A stretch of 64,000 nucleotides of DNA from Aurantimonas aggregata (GCF_010500835.1 NZ_JAAAMJ010000015.1:38743-102742); one strand, 5' to 3'; shown: positions 19,620 through 29,343, numbered from the stretch's first letter. Translations and numbers: made by a program. Notes: generated by a model from the sequence alone, not told the origin.

Positions 19620-21650
19620 ATGAGCGACCAATCCGGCAACCGCCTGGCCAATGCCGTCAGCCCCTATCTCATCCAGCACAAGGACAATCCGGTACATTGG
19701 TGGGAGTGGTCGGACGCCGCGCTCGACGAGGCGCGCGCCACCGATCGGCCGATCCTGCTGTCGGTCGGCTATGCCGCCTGCCATTGGTGCCACGTCATGG
19801 CGCATGAGAGCTTCGAGGATCCGGAGGTCGCCGCGGTGATGAACCGGCTTTACGTGAACGTGAAGGTCGATCGCGAGGAACGCCCGGAGATCGACCAGCT
19901 CTACATGACGGCGCTGCAGGCGATGGGCGAGCAAGGCGGCTGGCCAATGACGATTTTCCTCACCCCGGACGGGCGGCCGTTCTTCGGCGGCACCTATTTC
20001 CCCAAACGGGCGAGCCACGGGCGGCCCGGCTTCGTGCAGCTGCTCGAGGCGGTGGCGACCGCCTGGCAGGACCGGCGGGAGGAACTCGACGGCAGCGCCA
20101 CGGCCATTCTCGACCGGCTTTCCGGCTTCCTCTCCACTACGGCCGAGGCCGGGCGACTGGACACGCTGGGGGTGGCGCCGGCTGCCGGCCGAATCATCCA
20201 GCTGACCGACCCCGTGCTCGGCGGCTTCCGCGGCGCGCCGAAGTTTCCGAATGCGCCGTATATGGAGGTGCTGGCCCGCTCCAGCTTCGAGGGCGGCCCG
20301 GCGACGCATCGCGACGCGTTCGTGCGGACCCTGCGCTCGCTGTGCTCGGGTGGCATCTACGACCATGTCGGCGGCGGGCTGCACCGCTATGCGACCGACG
20401 AGCGCTGGCTGGTGCCACATTTCGAGAAGATGCTCTACGACAACGCTCAGTTCCTGCGCCATCTGGGCTGGGCCTACCGCGCGTCGGGCGACGTGCTGTT
20501 CCGCACCCGGATCGACGAGACGGTCGACTGGCTGGCCCGCGAGATGCGGGTGAAGGGTGGAGGGCTGGCCGCCTCGCTCGACGCCGACAGCCTCGATGCG
20601 ACAGGCCATCCGGAGGAGGGCGCCTTCTATGTCTGGACCGAAGAAGAGATCGATGACGTGCTCGGCGGCGCCGACGCCGCGTTCAAGCGCGCCTATGGCG
20701 TGACGGCGGGCGGCAACTGGGAAGGCAAGTCGATCCTGCACCGCCTGCATCCGGGCGCGACCTCCGCCGATCCGGACTTTGCCAAGGCCCGCAACCGGCT
20801 GCTCGATGCACGGGCGGAGCGGACCCGTCCGGGTCGCGACGACAAGGTGCTGGCGGACTGGAACGGCATGGCCATCCGGGCGCTGGCGGAAGCCGCCCGC
20901 GCCACCCGCAACCCCCGGGCGCTGGAAATGGCGCAGGATGCCTTCGCCTATGTCTCGACGCATATGATCGTCGATGGCCGGCTGCGACACGCAGCCCGCA
21001 ACGGGCGCACCGCCGGGCTGGCGCTCTCCACCGATTACGGCACGCTGATCCAGGCCGCCGTAGCGATGTTCGCGACGACGCTCGACAGCTCGTATCTTGA
21101 CCGCGCATCGTTCTTCGCCGCCGAGCTCGAACGCTGGCATGCTGACGGCACCGGCGGACACTATCTCAACCCTTCGGATTCCTCCGACGTGCCGATCCGC
21201 CTGCGCGGCGATCACGACGAGGCGGTGCCCAGCGGCACGGCGACGGTGATCGAGGGGCTGTCGATGCTCGCCCAGGCGACCGGCTCGATCGAGATCGCCG
21301 AGCGGGCCGAGCAGGCGGCGCTGCTGGCAGCAGGCCGTCTCGGGGAAGGCGCCGGCGGAGCGCCGGGCATCGTTTCCGCAGCGGGGCGGCTGCGGCGGGG
21401 CAGCGAGCTCTGCATCATCGGCGATCCGGCCGATCCGGGCTTCATCGCGATGGTGGACCTCGCTCGGGCGCGGGTCGACCTCGACCGGCTCGACCTGATC
21501 ACCGACGCGCCGGAGAAGCTGCCCGCCTATATGCCGCTTGCCGCGGTGCATCCGTCGCGCCTGCCGGCGGCCTATATCTGCGAGGATCGCGTCTGCCGGG
21601 CGCCGGTCTACGACGCGGCGGCATTGCAGGCGCTGCTTGGCGAGGGCTGA
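19620..21650 (+). CDS. DUF255 thioredoxin-like protein (YyaL/SSP411 family)
   Basis: 676 residues, full length for the family. The N-terminal DUF255 thioredoxin fold opens NRLANAVSPYLIQHKDNPVHWWEW and has the CxxC-like ACHWCHVM (about residues 58-65). The remainder resembles (alpha/alpha)6 glycosidase-like barrels (GGIYDHVGGGLHRYATDERWLVPHFEKMLYDNAQF; ADWNGMAIRALAEA). The biochemical role is unknown; a redox or sugar-related activity is suggested only by folds. Lies divergently to mnmE across 200 bases in which I see no clear element. Confidence 0.9.
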   Translation: MSDQSGNRLANAVSPYLIQHKDNPVHWWEWSDAALDEARATDRPILLSVGYAACHWCHVMAHESFEDPEVAAVMNRLYVNVKVDREERPEIDQLYMTALQAMGEQGGWPMTIFLTPDGRPFFGGTYFPKRASHGRPGFVQLLEAVATAWQDRREELDGSATAILDRLSGFLSTTAEAGRLDTLGVAPAAGRIIQLTDPVLGGFRGAPKFPNAPYMEVLARSSFEGGPATHRDAFVRTLRSLCSGGIYDHVGGGLHRYATDERWLVPHFEKMLYDNAQFLRHLGWAYRASGDVLFRTRIDETVDWLAREMRVKGGGLAASLDADSLDATGHPEEGAFYVWTEEEIDDVLGGADAAFKRAYGVTAGGNWEGKSILHRLHPGATSADPDFAKARNRLLDARAERTRPGRDDKVLADWNGMAIRALAEAARATRNPRALEMAQDAFAYVSTHMIVDGRLRHAARNGRTAGLALSTDYGTLIQAAVAMFATTLDSSYLDRASFFAAELERWHADGTGGHYLNPSDSSDVPIRLRGDHDEAVPSGTATVIEGLSMLAQATGSIEIAERAEQAALLAAGRLGEGAGGAPGIVSAAGRLRRGSELCIIGDPADPGFIAMVDLARARVDLDRLDLITDAPEKLPAYMPLAAVHPSRLPAAYICEDRVCRAPVYDAAALQALLGEG

Positions 21651-21679
21651 GCCGCCGCAAGCCACCAGCAGCTACAACC

Positions 21680-22156
21680 TCAGGTGACCGGCCCGGCGCT
21701 GGCGCCGGTGGCACTGCGCAGCTGCAGCGGCACCACCTCGAAGACGTGGCGGGGCGTGCCGGCTGCGGCCCAGACCGTCGCGTACTGGAACAGATCCTCG
21801 TCCATGAACGTGCGCAGCCGCCCGGAGCCGCCGAGCGGCGAGACACCGCCAATGGCAAAGCCGGTGGCCGTGCGGACGAAATCCGCGTCCGGCCGCTCCA
21901 GCGCTTCGCCGAGCAGTGCGGCCATCGCCGCCTCGTTGACGCGGTTGGCGCCCGAGACCAGCAGGAGATAGGCCTCGCCGCTGTCCCGGCCGCAAAACAC
22001 CAGCGACTTCACGATCTGGCCGACCTGCGCGCCGACCGCCTCGGCGGCTTCCGCGGCGGAGCGGGCCGAGGTCGCGGTCTCGATGATGCTGATCTTCAGG
22101 CCTTTAGCCGCGGCATCCGCCGCCACACGCTCCACCGCATCCGGTCGCTGGGCCAT
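21680..22156 (-). CDS. YbaK/EbsC family aminoacyl-tRNA deacylase-like protein
   Basis: 158-residue single-domain member of the ProX/YbaK fold, which hydrolyses mischarged aminoacyl-tRNAs in characterized relatives. Visible: QVGQIVKSLVFCGRDSGEAYLLLVSGANRVN with the conserved Lys, and ATGFAIGGVSPLGG, the GGxxP-type loop. Substrate class cannot be set from sequence alone. ATG 22156 follows GAGGGAGCGTCGAA. Converges with the DUF255 gene. Confidence 0.85.
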   Translation of the reverse strand: MAQRPDAVERVAADAAAKGLKISIIETATSARSAAEAAEAVGAQVGQIVKSLVFCGRDSGEAYLLLVSGANRVNEAAMAALLGEALERPDADFVRTATGFAIGGVSPLGGSGRLRTFMDEDLFQYATVWAAAGTPRHVFEVVPLQLRSATGASAGPVT

Positions 22157-22240
22157 TTCGACGCTCCCTCTCCTGTTACCCCCGACCTCTCGCAACAGGC
22201 TCACGGGTGTCAAGCGTGGAACGATGCTGAGGCGGAAACG

Positions 22241-22268
22241 AAAACGGCGACCCAAAGGCCGCCGTTTT
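22241..22268 (-). terminator. Terminator of rho
   Basis: AAAACGGCG (22241-22249) and CGCCGTTTT (22260-22268) pair perfectly over 9 bp. Read on the minus strand the stem ends in TTTT, 31 bases past the rho stop. Confidence 0.75.
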
Positions 22269-22298
22269 GATCATCGAAACCAGAGCCGTTTGGCAGCG

Positions 22299-23558
22299 TC
22301 AGGTGTTCATCGAGTCGAAGAAATCCGAGTTCGACTTGGTCTGCTTCAACTTGTCGTTGAGGAACTCGATCGCATCGGTGGTGCCCATCGGGGCGAGGAT
22401 CCGGCGCAGCACGAAGATCTTCTGCAGCTCCTGGCGCGGGACCAGCAGGTCCTCCTTGCGGGTGCCGGACTTGAGGATGTCCATGGCCGGGTAGATCCGC
22501 TTGTCGGCGACCTTGCGGTCGAGCACGATTTCGGAATTGCCGGTGCCCTTGAACTCCTCGAAGATGACCTCGTCCATGCGGCTGCCGGTATCGATCAGCG
22601 CCGTCGCGATGATCGTCAGCGAGCCGCCTTCCTCGATGTTTCGGGCCGCACCGAAGAAGCGTTTCGGCCGCTGCAGGGCGTTGGCGTCGACACCGCCGGT
22701 CAGCACCTTGCCGGAGGACGGCACGACGGTGTTGTAGGCGCGGCCGAGGCGGGTGATCGAATCCAGCAGGATGACGACGTCGCGGCCATGCTCGACCAGG
22801 CGCTTGGCCTTCTCGATGACCATCTCGGCGACGGCGACGTGGCGCGTCGCGGGCTCGTCGAAGGTCGAGGAGACGACCTCGCCCTTCACCGAACGCTGCA
22901 TGTCGGTGACTTCCTCCGGCCGCTCGTCGATGAGCAGCACGATGAGGTAGCATTCCGGATGGTTGGCGGTGATCGAATGGGCGATGTTCTGCAGGAGCAC
23001 CGTCTTGCCGGTACGCGGCGGCGCCACGATCAGGCCGCGCTGGCCCTTGCCGAGCGGGGCGACGAGGTCGATGACCCGGGCCGACAGATCCTTCTTCGCG
23101 GTCGGATCGTCGAGCTCCATCTTGAAGCGCTCGTCCGGATAGAGCGGCGTCAGATTGTCGAAATGGCTCTTGTAGCGGATCTTCTCGGGGTCGTCGAAAT
23201 TGATTGTGTTGACCTTGAGAAGCGCGAAATACCGCTCGCCTTCCTTGGGGCTGCGGATCGGCCCCTCGACCGTGTCGCCGGTCTTCAGCTGGAACTTGCG
23301 GATCTGCGAGGGCGACACGTAGATGTCGTCCGGTCCCGGCAGGTAGTTGGCTTCCGGCGAGCGCAGGAAGGCGAAGCCATCCTGCAGGATCTCGACGACG
23401 CCTTCGCCGACGATCTCGACTTCCTCGGCGGCCAGCTGCTTCAGGATCGCGAACAGCAATTCCTGCTTGCGCAACACCGAGGCATTCTCGACGTGGTTTT
23501 CTTCGGCGAACGCGATGAGTTCCGGCGCGCTCTTGTTCTTCAGGTCCTGAAGCTTCAT
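22299..23558 (-). CDS. rho: Transcription termination factor Rho
   Basis: Hexameric RNA-dependent ATPase/helicase that ends transcription. 419 residues, normal. N-terminal Rho-N ([16 protein letters not shown]), RNA-binding CSD domain (GFLRS-type [29 protein letters not shown]), P-loop APPRTGKT, Walker [19 protein letters not shown]-loop [18 protein letters not shown] 23558 gives the family N-terminus MKLQDLKN. Leftward, 207 bases downstream of gntK. Confidence 0.98.
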   Translation of the reverse strand: MKLQDLKNKSAPELIAFAEENHVENASVLRKQELLFAILKQLAAEEVEIVGEGVVEILQDGFAFLRSPEANYLPGPDDIYVSPSQIRKFQLKTGDTVEGPIRSPKEGERYFALLKVNTINFDDPEKIRYKSHFDNLTPLYPDERFKMELDDPTAKKDLSARVIDLVAPLGKGQRGLIVAPPRTGKTVLLQNIAHSITANHPECYLIVLLIDERPEEVTDMQRSVKGEVVSSTFDEPATRHVAVAEMVIEKAKRLVEHGRDVVILLDSITRLGRAYNTVVPSSGKVLTGGVDANALQRPKRFFGAARNIEEGGSLTIIATALIDTGSRMDEVIFEEFKGTGNSEIVLDRKVADKRIYPAMDILKSGTRKEDLLVPRQELQKIFVLRRILAPMGTTDAIEFLNDKLKQTKSNSDFFDSMNT

Positions 23559-23765
23559 TCGGGTGGATGCTCTTTGGGGCTTGCCCCGATGGCTGGACCG
23601 GGACCGATGGGAAACTGCGATGGGGAAATATAAGGCCTCGGACGCGAACGGTCTTTGGCGGGAACGACACGGGGCACCTTGTTCGGCACCACCGCGCCTC
23701 TCAGGAGGCTGCATTCACACTTCGATATAGCCAGAGGCGGGCGCCAACGCAAGTGGGCTTTGACG

Positions 23766-24329
23766 TCAGCCCGGCGTGGCGAGGCCAAGCCGTTCAAGGA
23801 CACGGGCCACGACCGCGGGCGGTGGCACGTCGACCGTCACCGTCACGCCGTCCTCGTCGGGGCCCAGTGGCTCCAGCGCGTCGAACTGCGACTGCAGCAG
23901 GGTCGCCGGCATGTAGTGGCCGCTGCGATGTTCCAGGCGGGACGCGACGAGCGCAGGATCGGCTGTCAGAGCGACGAACCGCACCCGCGCGCCAGATTCA
24001 CGCAGCACGTCGCGATAGCGGTGCTTCAGCGCAGAACAGGTGAGGACGGTGGATCGACCCGCTGCCGCCTGTGCGGTGATCCAGTCCCGGATTTCTGCCA
24101 GCCAGGGCGCCCGGTCGGCGTCGTCGAGCGGGTGTCCGGTGGTCATCTTGGCGATGTTGGCTTTCGGGTGAAAGCGATCGGCTTCCGCGAACGGCCAGCC
24201 CAGCGCCGCGGCCAGCGCTTCGGCGGTGGTCGACTTGCCGACACCGGACGGGCCCATGACGACCAGCGCGGTCGGAATCTCGCCCGTCAACTCGCTCTGC
24301 CGTCCAGGCCCGTCGCGGTCGGCCGCCAT
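23766..24329 (-). CDS. Gluconokinase, GntK type
   Basis: Phosphorylates gluconate to 6-phosphogluconate; cytosolic. 187 residues. P-loop GPSGVGKSTTAEALA, then FAEADRFHPKANIAKMTTGHPLDDADRAPWL, the diagnostic gluconate-binding block, and SALKHRYRDVLR. ATG 24329 shares its A with the hemJ stop (TGATG), implying translational coupling to hemJ. Pairing with hemJ is positional only; I see no gluconate transporter in the window. Confidence 0.92.
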   Translation of the reverse strand: MAADRDGPGRQSELTGEIPTALVVMGPSGVGKSTTAEALAAALGWPFAEADRFHPKANIAKMTTGHPLDDADRAPWLAEIRDWITAQAAAGRSTVLTCSALKHRYRDVLRESGARVRFVALTADPALVASRLEHRSGHYMPATLLQSQFDALEPLGPDEDGVTVTVDVPPPAVVARVLERLGLATPG

Positions 24330-24847
24330 CAGAAGGGCTTCACCACGACGAGAATGACGATGAGGATCAACAGGATGGTCGGCGCCTCGTTCATGATGCG
24401 CCAGTGCTTGACGGACTTCGTGTTGGCGTCGTTGGCGAAGCGCCGCACCGAGGCCGAGTAGTAGCCATGGAGGCCCGACATCAGCACGACCAGGACGATC
24501 TTGGCGTGCAGCCAGCCATTGCCGTCCGCGACGAACCAGCCGCCCTTGAAGGCCAGCCACAGGCCGGCAACCCAGGTGACGATCATCGCCGGGTTCATGA
24601 TCGCCTTCAAAAGCCGGCGTTCCATGACCTTGAAGGTCTCGGACTGCGGCGTGCCGGGTCCGATCTCGGCGTGGTAGACGAACAGCCGCGGCAGATACAG
24701 CGTGCCGGCCATCCAGGCGATCAGCGCGATGATGTGCAGCGACTTCATCCAGAGATAGCCGGTGCTGTTGTAGTCGCCCGGGATCAGCAGGAAGACCAGC
24801 GCCACGGCGGCGGCGGTGATGACGAGGGCGATCACGGCGTTCTTCAT
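24329..24847 (-). CDS. hemJ: Protoporphyrinogen oxidase HemJ
   Basis: Inner-membrane enzyme (UPF0093) oxidizing protoporphyrinogen IX to protoporphyrin IX in heme synthesis. 172 residues with four hydrophobic segments. Conserved WMKSLHIIALIAWMAGTLYLPRLFVYH contains the histidine used for heme binding, and WLHAKIVLVVLMSGLHGYY the second conserved block. ATG 24847 was chosen because MKNAVIALVI starts the first membrane segment. Next to hemE, another heme gene, but 120 bases and a 26-bp tandem repeat separate them. Confidence 0.9.
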   Translation of the reverse strand: MKNAVIALVITAAAVALVFLLIPGDYNSTGYLWMKSLHIIALIAWMAGTLYLPRLFVYHAEIGPGTPQSETFKVMERRLLKAIMNPAMIVTWVAGLWLAFKGGWFVADGNGWLHAKIVLVVLMSGLHGYYSASVRRFANDANTKSVKHWRIMNEAPTILLILIVILVVVKPF

Positions 24848-24898
24848 GCGGAAACGATCCTTCGGGCGGCAGTCTGGGCAGGGCATAGACCGAAGCCG

Positions 24899-24950
24899 GC
24901 CGCGGCGAAAGGTTTATACCCTGGGCCGCGGCGAAAGGTTTATACCCTGG
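24899..24950. repeat. Exact tandem duplication, 26 bp x 2
   Basis: Unit begins GCCGCGGCGAAAGG and ends TTTATACCCTGG. Copies 24899-24924 and 24925-24950 are identical. Located between hemE stop and hemJ start. Confidence 0.95.
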
Positions 24951-24967
24951 CAGCTGGACGGTTCGTG

Positions 24968-25987
24968 CTAGCCGCGGATGCGCCGAAGCAGCGCCTCGAC
25001 ATGCTCGACCGGGGCGTTCGGCGTGATGCCGTGGCCGAGATTGAACACCAGCGGGCCGCTGCCGAGGCTTTCCAGGATCCGGTCGACGCCCTCGTCGAGC
25101 GCCCGGCCGCCGGCGATCAGCCGCAGCGGGTCGAGATTGCCCTGCACGGCGCCATCCTTCTGCAGTTCCTTGGCAAACGACAGCGGCACGCCCCAGTCGA
25201 GCCCGATCCCGTCGACGCCGGTCTTCTGGCGATAGGTCGACAGCAACGCACCCGCGCCCTTGGCGAAACCGATGATCTTGGCGCCGGGAACCGCGGCACG
25301 AACCTTCTCGACCATCCGCGCCACGGGCTTGACCGCATAGGCCTCGAACGAGGCCTCATCCAGCACGCCGGCCCAGGAATCGAAGATCTGCACGCAGTCG
25401 GCGCCCGCCTGCAGCTGGCGGATCAGGTAGTCGGCGCTCATCTCCGCAAGCATGGAAAGTAGCATTTCCATGGCTTCGGGATGGGTGTAGCCGAACAGCC
25501 GCGCCGGGGCCTGGTCGGGCGTTCCGTGCCCGGCGATCATGTAGGTCGCCACCGTCCAGGGCGCGCCGCAGAAGCCGATCAGCGTCGTCTCCTCGGGCAG
25601 TTGCTCGCGCAGCCGGGCCACCGTCGCGATGACCGGGGCGAGATGCGTGTCCGCACTGGACGGGTCCAGCCGCTCGATCTCGTCGACGCGCAGCGGCGTC
25701 AGCTTCGGGCCTTCGCCTTCGACGAAATGCAGGCCGCGATCGAGTGCGTCGGGGATCACCAGGATGTCGGAGAACAGAATCGCCGCATCGAAGCCGAACC
25801 GCCTGATCGGCTGCAGGGTGACTTCCGTAGCCAGGTCCGGGTTGTAGCAGAGGTCGAGGAAGCCCCCGGCCTTGGCGCGGGTGGCCCTGTATTCCGGGAG
25901 ATACCGTCCGGCCTGCCGCATCAGCCATACCGGCGGGGGAGAGACGCTTTCGCCCTCAAGGACGCGGACGAGCTTGCGCTTCTCCAT
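24968..25987 (-). CDS. hemE: Uroporphyrinogen decarboxylase
   Basis: Converts uroporphyrinogen III to coproporphyrinogen III in heme synthesis; cytosolic. 339 residues. [20 protein letters not shown] (family signature), [33 protein letters not shown] and FNLGHGITP near the C-terminus. ATG 25987 is preferred: the upstream in-frame extension to 26008 begins with TTG and lacks a ribosome site, while GGGAG precedes 25987. It flanks the candidate origin on the left, the same position as at the Caulobacter origin. Confidence 0.97.
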   Translation of the reverse strand: MEKRKLVRVLEGESVSPPPVWLMRQAGRYLPEYRATRAKAGGFLDLCYNPDLATEVTLQPIRRFGFDAAILFSDILVIPDALDRGLHFVEGEGPKLTPLRVDEIERLDPSSADTHLAPVIATVARLREQLPEETTLIGFCGAPWTVATYMIAGHGTPDQAPARLFGYTHPEAMEMLLSMLAEMSADYLIRQLQAGADCVQIFDSWAGVLDEASFEAYAVKPVARMVEKVRAAVPGAKIIGFAKGAGALLSTYRQKTGVDGIGLDWGVPLSFAKELQKDGAVQGNLDPLRLIAGGRALDEGVDRILESLGSGPLVFNLGHGITPNAPVEHVEALLRRIRG

Positions 25988-26002
25988 CAGGTCTTGGCTC
26001 CC

Positions 26003-26500
26003 ATTCAATAAAGAAAAGATTCTCTTAGATAGAGATTATGATTCTTAGAGTCGGTGAATAGTCGGAATCCACACGGGCCGGTAGATGGAGGCCATGCGGC
26101 CATCGTCCACAGGCAATCATGACGGGTATTGCGCCGCAATGGGGATCGTCGGGAGATTCCTTAGGCCGGGACGGCGCTTAGCGTGGCCTTGGGCGATCTC
26201 GCATCTGGGGACGAATGGGGGATGACCAGACTCTCGTCCACAAATTCCCGCAATGCTCGCACATCGCCGCGAGGCGTCGCCGATTGGGGACAACCGCACC
26301 CTTGTCCCCCGGCGCCCGGTGGACGGTCGGGCTCTCGCCCATAACCCTTCGTTAACCCACAGGCTGGCGAAGAATCATGGGTGCTGTTCCCGCGCCGGCT
26401 TGCCGGCGGGGGGCGAATCGAGTCCGGCGCTCTTGGCCTTTCGCGATCCGAAGCGCTATCAAGCCCGGCGTCCTTAAAGAAATCGTTAAAAGGCGAGCGA
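26003..26500. other. oriC: Candidate chromosomal replication origin (oriC)
   Basis: A 514-base non-coding gap (25988-26501) between leftward hemE and rightward maf. An AT-rich left end holds two related repeats, GATTCTCTTAGA (26018-26029) and GATTCTTAGA (26040-26049), suited to unwinding. DnaA-box-like 9-mers, each 7 of 9 to TTATCCACA: GAATCCACA 26065, TCGTCCACA 26103 and 26234, TAACCCACA 26353. TGGGGA at 26140, 26206 and 26285 is the complement of the TCCCCA weak DnaA site class described in Caulobacter. Eight GANTC sites fall within about 410 bases. A near-consensus CtrA box is at 26341. The position by hemE matches known alphaproteobacterial origins. Confidence 0.8.
26341..26355. promoter_or_regulatory. 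Near-consensus CtrA box in the origin
   Basis: ATAA-N7-TTAA (ATAACCCTTCGTTAA): one mismatch from TTAA-N7-TTAA, followed by CC. It overlaps a DnaA-like 9-mer beginning at 26353. Confidence 0.5.
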
Positions 26501-26501
26501 A

Positions 26502-27101
26502 ATGGCCAAGGGCATCGTACTGGCGTCGAGCAGCGTCCATCGGCGCGAGCTCCTCAAGAATGCCGGCATCGACTTCACCGTGGAGGCGAGCGACCTCGAC
26601 GAGCGGGCGATCGAGCTACCCCTCCTCGAAAGCGGCGTCTCGCCGGAAGACATTGCGGGCATTCTGGCCGAGGCCAAGGCGACCGACGTCTCGACGCGCC
26701 ACCAGGGCGCGATCGTGATCGGCGCCGACCAGACCCTGTCGCTCGGCGACGAGGTGCTGCACAAGCCCGCCACGATGGAAGACGCGCGCCGCACGCTGTT
26801 GAAGCTCTCCGGCCGCACCCACCATCTCAACAGCGCCGTGGTGCTGGTCGAGGACGGCGCGGTCACCTGGCGCCATGTCGCGACGGCGTCGATCACGCTG
26901 CGCGAACTCGATCCCGGCTTCATCGGCCGCTATCTCGCCCATACCGGCCCAAAGGCGCTGACCAGCGTCGGCGCCTACCAGATCGAGAAGGAGGGGATCC
27001 AGCTGATGGAATCGATCGAGGGCGACTTCTTCACCATCATCGGGCTGCCGCTGCTGCCGCTGGTCAAGGAATTGCAGCGTCGCGGAGAGATCGATGGCTG
27101 A
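26502..27101 (+). CDS. maf: Maf-family nucleotide pyrophosphatase
   Basis: Hydrolyses non-canonical or modified nucleoside triphosphates; cytosolic. 199 residues. [20 protein letters not shown] is the N-terminal phosphate-binding signature (SSS.RR), with [16 protein letters not shown] and [33 protein letters not shown] as further conserved blocks. First rightward gene after the origin. aroE begins inside its last codons. Confidence 0.92.
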   Translation: MAKGIVLASSSVHRRELLKNAGIDFTVEASDLDERAIELPLLESGVSPEDIAGILAEAKATDVSTRHQGAIVIGADQTLSLGDEVLHKPATMEDARRTLLKLSGRTHHLNSAVVLVEDGAVTWRHVATASITLRELDPGFIGRYLAHTGPKALTSVGAYQIEKEGIQLMESIEGDFFTIIGLPLLPLVKELQRRGEIDG

Positions 27102-28056
27102 GCAGGACTGGACACCCGAGCCCTATGTCAGCGGCGCCGAGCGCCCGCGCGGCGAAGGGTCGATCTTCGATCCCAACCTCGTTCAGGCAGCGACGGAGGG
27201 CCCGCGCGCCTTCGTCACCGGCTGGCCGGTCTGGCACTCGCGCTCGCCGATGATCCACCGCGCCTGGCTGAAGCAGTTCGGCCTGCCGGGCTCCTATGAT
27301 CGCGTCGGCGTGCCGCCGGAGGAGATCGGCGAATTCTTCAAGACCCTGCGCCGACAAGGTTTCGTCGGCGGCAACGTTACGCTGCCGCACAAGCTGGCGG
27401 CACTCGATGCGGTCGCGCGCCGAGACGCTGCGGCTGAGGCCATCGGCGCGGTCAACACGCTGTGGTTCGAGAAATCCGGCCGGCTCGTCGGCGGCAACAC
27501 CGATGCCTACGGTTTTGCGGCAAATCTCGATGCGCAGCTGCCCGGCTGGGCCGATGCCGGCACCGCGACGGTGCTCGGCGCCGGCGGCGCAGCGCGGGCG
27601 GTGATCTTCGCGCTCCTGAAGGGCGGCATCCCGTCCGTTCGGGTCATCAACCGGACGGTTTCGCGGGCCGGGGAACTTGCCGAGCGCTTCGGGCCGAAGG
27701 TCAGCGCCCATGGCGAGGAAGAGAAGCCCGAGCTGCTTGCCTCGAGCGACCTCCTGGTCAACACGACGCCGATTCCCGCGCCGGATCCGGACGACGAGAC
27801 GCCGGACTGGTTCGCGCCGAAGCTTCCCGATCTTTCGGCGTTGCCCGATCACGCGATGGTCGCCGACATCGTCTACGTGCCGCTGGCAACACCGATCCTT
27901 CAGGCCGCCACCGAGCGGGGTCTGCGGACGTCGGACGGGCTCGGCATGCTGCTGCACCAGGCGGTGCCGGGCTTCGAGCGCTGGTTCGGCCGGCGCCCGG
28001 CGGTCGACGCGGCGCTGCGCGACGCGATCGTCCGCGACATCGAAAGCGGCGTCTGA
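27094..28056 (+). CDS. aroE: Shikimate 5-dehydrogenase
   Basis: NADPH-dependent reduction of 3-dehydroshikimate. 320 residues, longer than the common 270-290 because of about 38 extra N-terminal residues before [17 protein letters not shown] (substrate loop). [12 protein letters not shown] holds the catalytic Lys, and [19 protein letters not shown] binds NADP. It overlaps maf by 8 bases and shares one base with coaE, so the three genes are translationally coupled. A later internal start could remove the extension, but the overlap with maf favours ATG 27094. Confidence 0.95.
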   Translation: MAEQDWTPEPYVSGAERPRGEGSIFDPNLVQAATEGPRAFVTGWPVWHSRSPMIHRAWLKQFGLPGSYDRVGVPPEEIGEFFKTLRRQGFVGGNVTLPHKLAALDAVARRDAAAEAIGAVNTLWFEKSGRLVGGNTDAYGFAANLDAQLPGWADAGTATVLGAGGAARAVIFALLKGGIPSVRVINRTVSRAGELAERFGPKVSAHGEEEKPELLASSDLLVNTTPIPAPDPDDETPDWFAPKLPDLSALPDHAMVADIVYVPLATPILQAATERGLRTSDGLGMLLHQAVPGFERWFGRRPAVDAALRDAIVRDIESGV

Positions 28057-28640
28057 TGATCGTGCTCTGTCTCACCGGCTCGATCGGCATGGGCAAGACG
28101 ACGACCTCGCACATGTTCGCGGCCGAGGGCGCGCCGGTGCATTCGGCGGACGCCGTGGTCCACCAGCTCTATGCCGGCAAGGCCGCGCCGCTGATCGAGG
28201 CGGCGTTTCCCGAGACGGTGGTGAATGGCGTCGTCGATCGCGAACAGCTTTCCGCCCGGGTGCTCGACGATCCGAAAGCGCTGAAGCGGCTGGAGGCGAT
28301 CGTCCATCCGCTGGTGCGCGCCGAGGAGGAGGCCTTTCTCGAAGCGGCGCGCCAGCGCAGTGCGCGGCTTGCCGTCCTCGACGTGCCGCTGCTGTTCGAG
28401 ACGGGTGCCGACAGTCGCTGCGACAGGATCGTCGTGGTGACGGCTCCGCCCGAGGTCCAGCGCGAACGGGTGCTGTCGCGGCCGGGCATGACCGAGGCGA
28501 AGCTGGAAGCGATCCTGGCCCGCCAGATGCCGGACGAGGAAAAGCGCGCCCGCGCCGACTTCATCGTCGACACCGGCAACGGCATGGAAGCGGCCCGGCT
28601 GGCGGTAAAGGCCATCGTCAAGCGCTGCCGAGCGCTCTAG
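28056..28640 (+). CDS. coaE: Dephospho-CoA kinase
   Basis: Last step of CoA synthesis, phosphorylating the ribose 3'-OH of dephospho-CoA. 194 residues. P-loop GSIGMGKTTT (8-17), DAVVHQLYAGKAA (DADxxxH-like CoA site), LDVPLLFETG, RVLSRPGMTEAKLEAILARQMPDEEKRARADFIVDTG. ATG 28056 shares A with the aroE stop (TGATG). Converges on tetR. Confidence 0.95.
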   Translation: MIVLCLTGSIGMGKTTTSHMFAAEGAPVHSADAVVHQLYAGKAAPLIEAAFPETVVNGVVDREQLSARVLDDPKALKRLEAIVHPLVRAEEEAFLEAARQRSARLAVLDVPLLFETGADSRCDRIVVVTAPPEVQRERVLSRPGMTEAKLEAILARQMPDEEKRARADFIVDTGNGMEAARLAVKAIVKRCRAL

Positions 28641-28664
28641 GCCCCTCTCCTGAAGCCTTGATAA

Positions 28665-29261
28665 TCAGGCCTCTGGCCGGAGCATGCCCTCCGCCAGATG
28701 CCGGAACGCCGCCACCGCCTTGTCGAGAACCGCCGGCGGATCGTCGGCGGCGGCGATCCACAGGGCGGCATTCAGCGCTGCGCCGTTGAGCAGCCGGGCT
28801 GCCGCCTCGGCATCCAGCCTCTTCAGCGTTCCCTGGTCGATCAGCGCCTGGATCGTCTGCGTGGTCGTGGCAAGGCAGGCGTTCTGGTTCGGCCAGCGCG
28901 ACGGATCGCCGAGCACGGCCGGCCCATCCAGCAGCATGATGCGCTGGATCTCCGGCTCGAGCGCCATCTCGATATAGGCGATGCTCTCGGCCAGGAAGCC
29001 GAGCCACGGCGTCTCGGCACCAGCCTTCGCCGCGCGCATCCGGTCCAGCATCTCGGCGTCGATCTGGTCGATGACGGCCTGCAGCAGCCCCTTCTTGTCG
29101 CCGAAATTGTGATAGAGCGCGCCGCGCGTCAGGCCGGCCTCGGCCGTCAGCTCGTCCATCGATGCCGCGGCATATCCCTTGGCGGCGAAGGCGCGCCGTG
29201 CGGCGTGAACCAGCTTGCCGCGGGTTTCCTCCACCATCTCTGCTCGACGTTTCCCGGCCAC
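28665..29261 (-). CDS. TetR-family transcriptional regulator
   Basis: 198 residues. HTH at about 34-57: SMDELTAEAGLTRGALYHNFGDKKGLL. A ligand domain with C-terminal TetR_C-type helices follows; the ligand is unknown. GTG 29261 is chosen because AAGGAGG sits 7 bases upstream; an open frame continues to 29303 without a ribosome site. The start lies 15 bases from the first of three inverted repeats in the gap to ridA, which suggests autoregulation and control of ridA. Confidence 0.85.
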   Translation of the reverse strand: MAGKRRAEMVEETRGKLVHAARRAFAAKGYAAASMDELTAEAGLTRGALYHNFGDKKGLLQAVIDQIDAEMLDRMRAAKAGAETPWLGFLAESIAYIEMALEPEIQRIMLLDGPAVLGDPSRWPNQNACLATTTQTIQALIDQGTLKRLDAEAAARLLNGAALNAALWIAAADDPPAVLDKAVAAFRHLAEGMLRPEA

Positions 29262-29275
29262 GGCTAATCCTCCTT

Positions 29276-29343
29276 CGCATACGTGAAGTATGCGTATTGA
29301 CATACGGCGCGTATGCCATCACCTATGCACATACGCGACGTAT
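29276..29343. promoter_or_regulatory. Three clustered inverted repeats, likely TetR operators
   Basis: CGCATAC-N5-GTATGCG (29276-29294), CATACG-GCG-CGTATG (29301-29315) and ATACG-CGA-CGTAT (29331-29343), all built on ATACG/CGTAT arms. TTGACA at 29297-29302 could be a -35 for ridA, but the -10 is weak. The array lies in the divergent gap between tetR and ridA. Confidence 0.7.

Noticed and set aside
24848..24967. Small gene between hemJ and hemE
   Set aside because: Only the 26-bp tandem repeat is present; no ORF with a ribosome site.
26474..26489. Second CtrA box just before maf (TTAA...TTAA)
   Set aside because: The half-sites are 8 bases apart, not the required 7.
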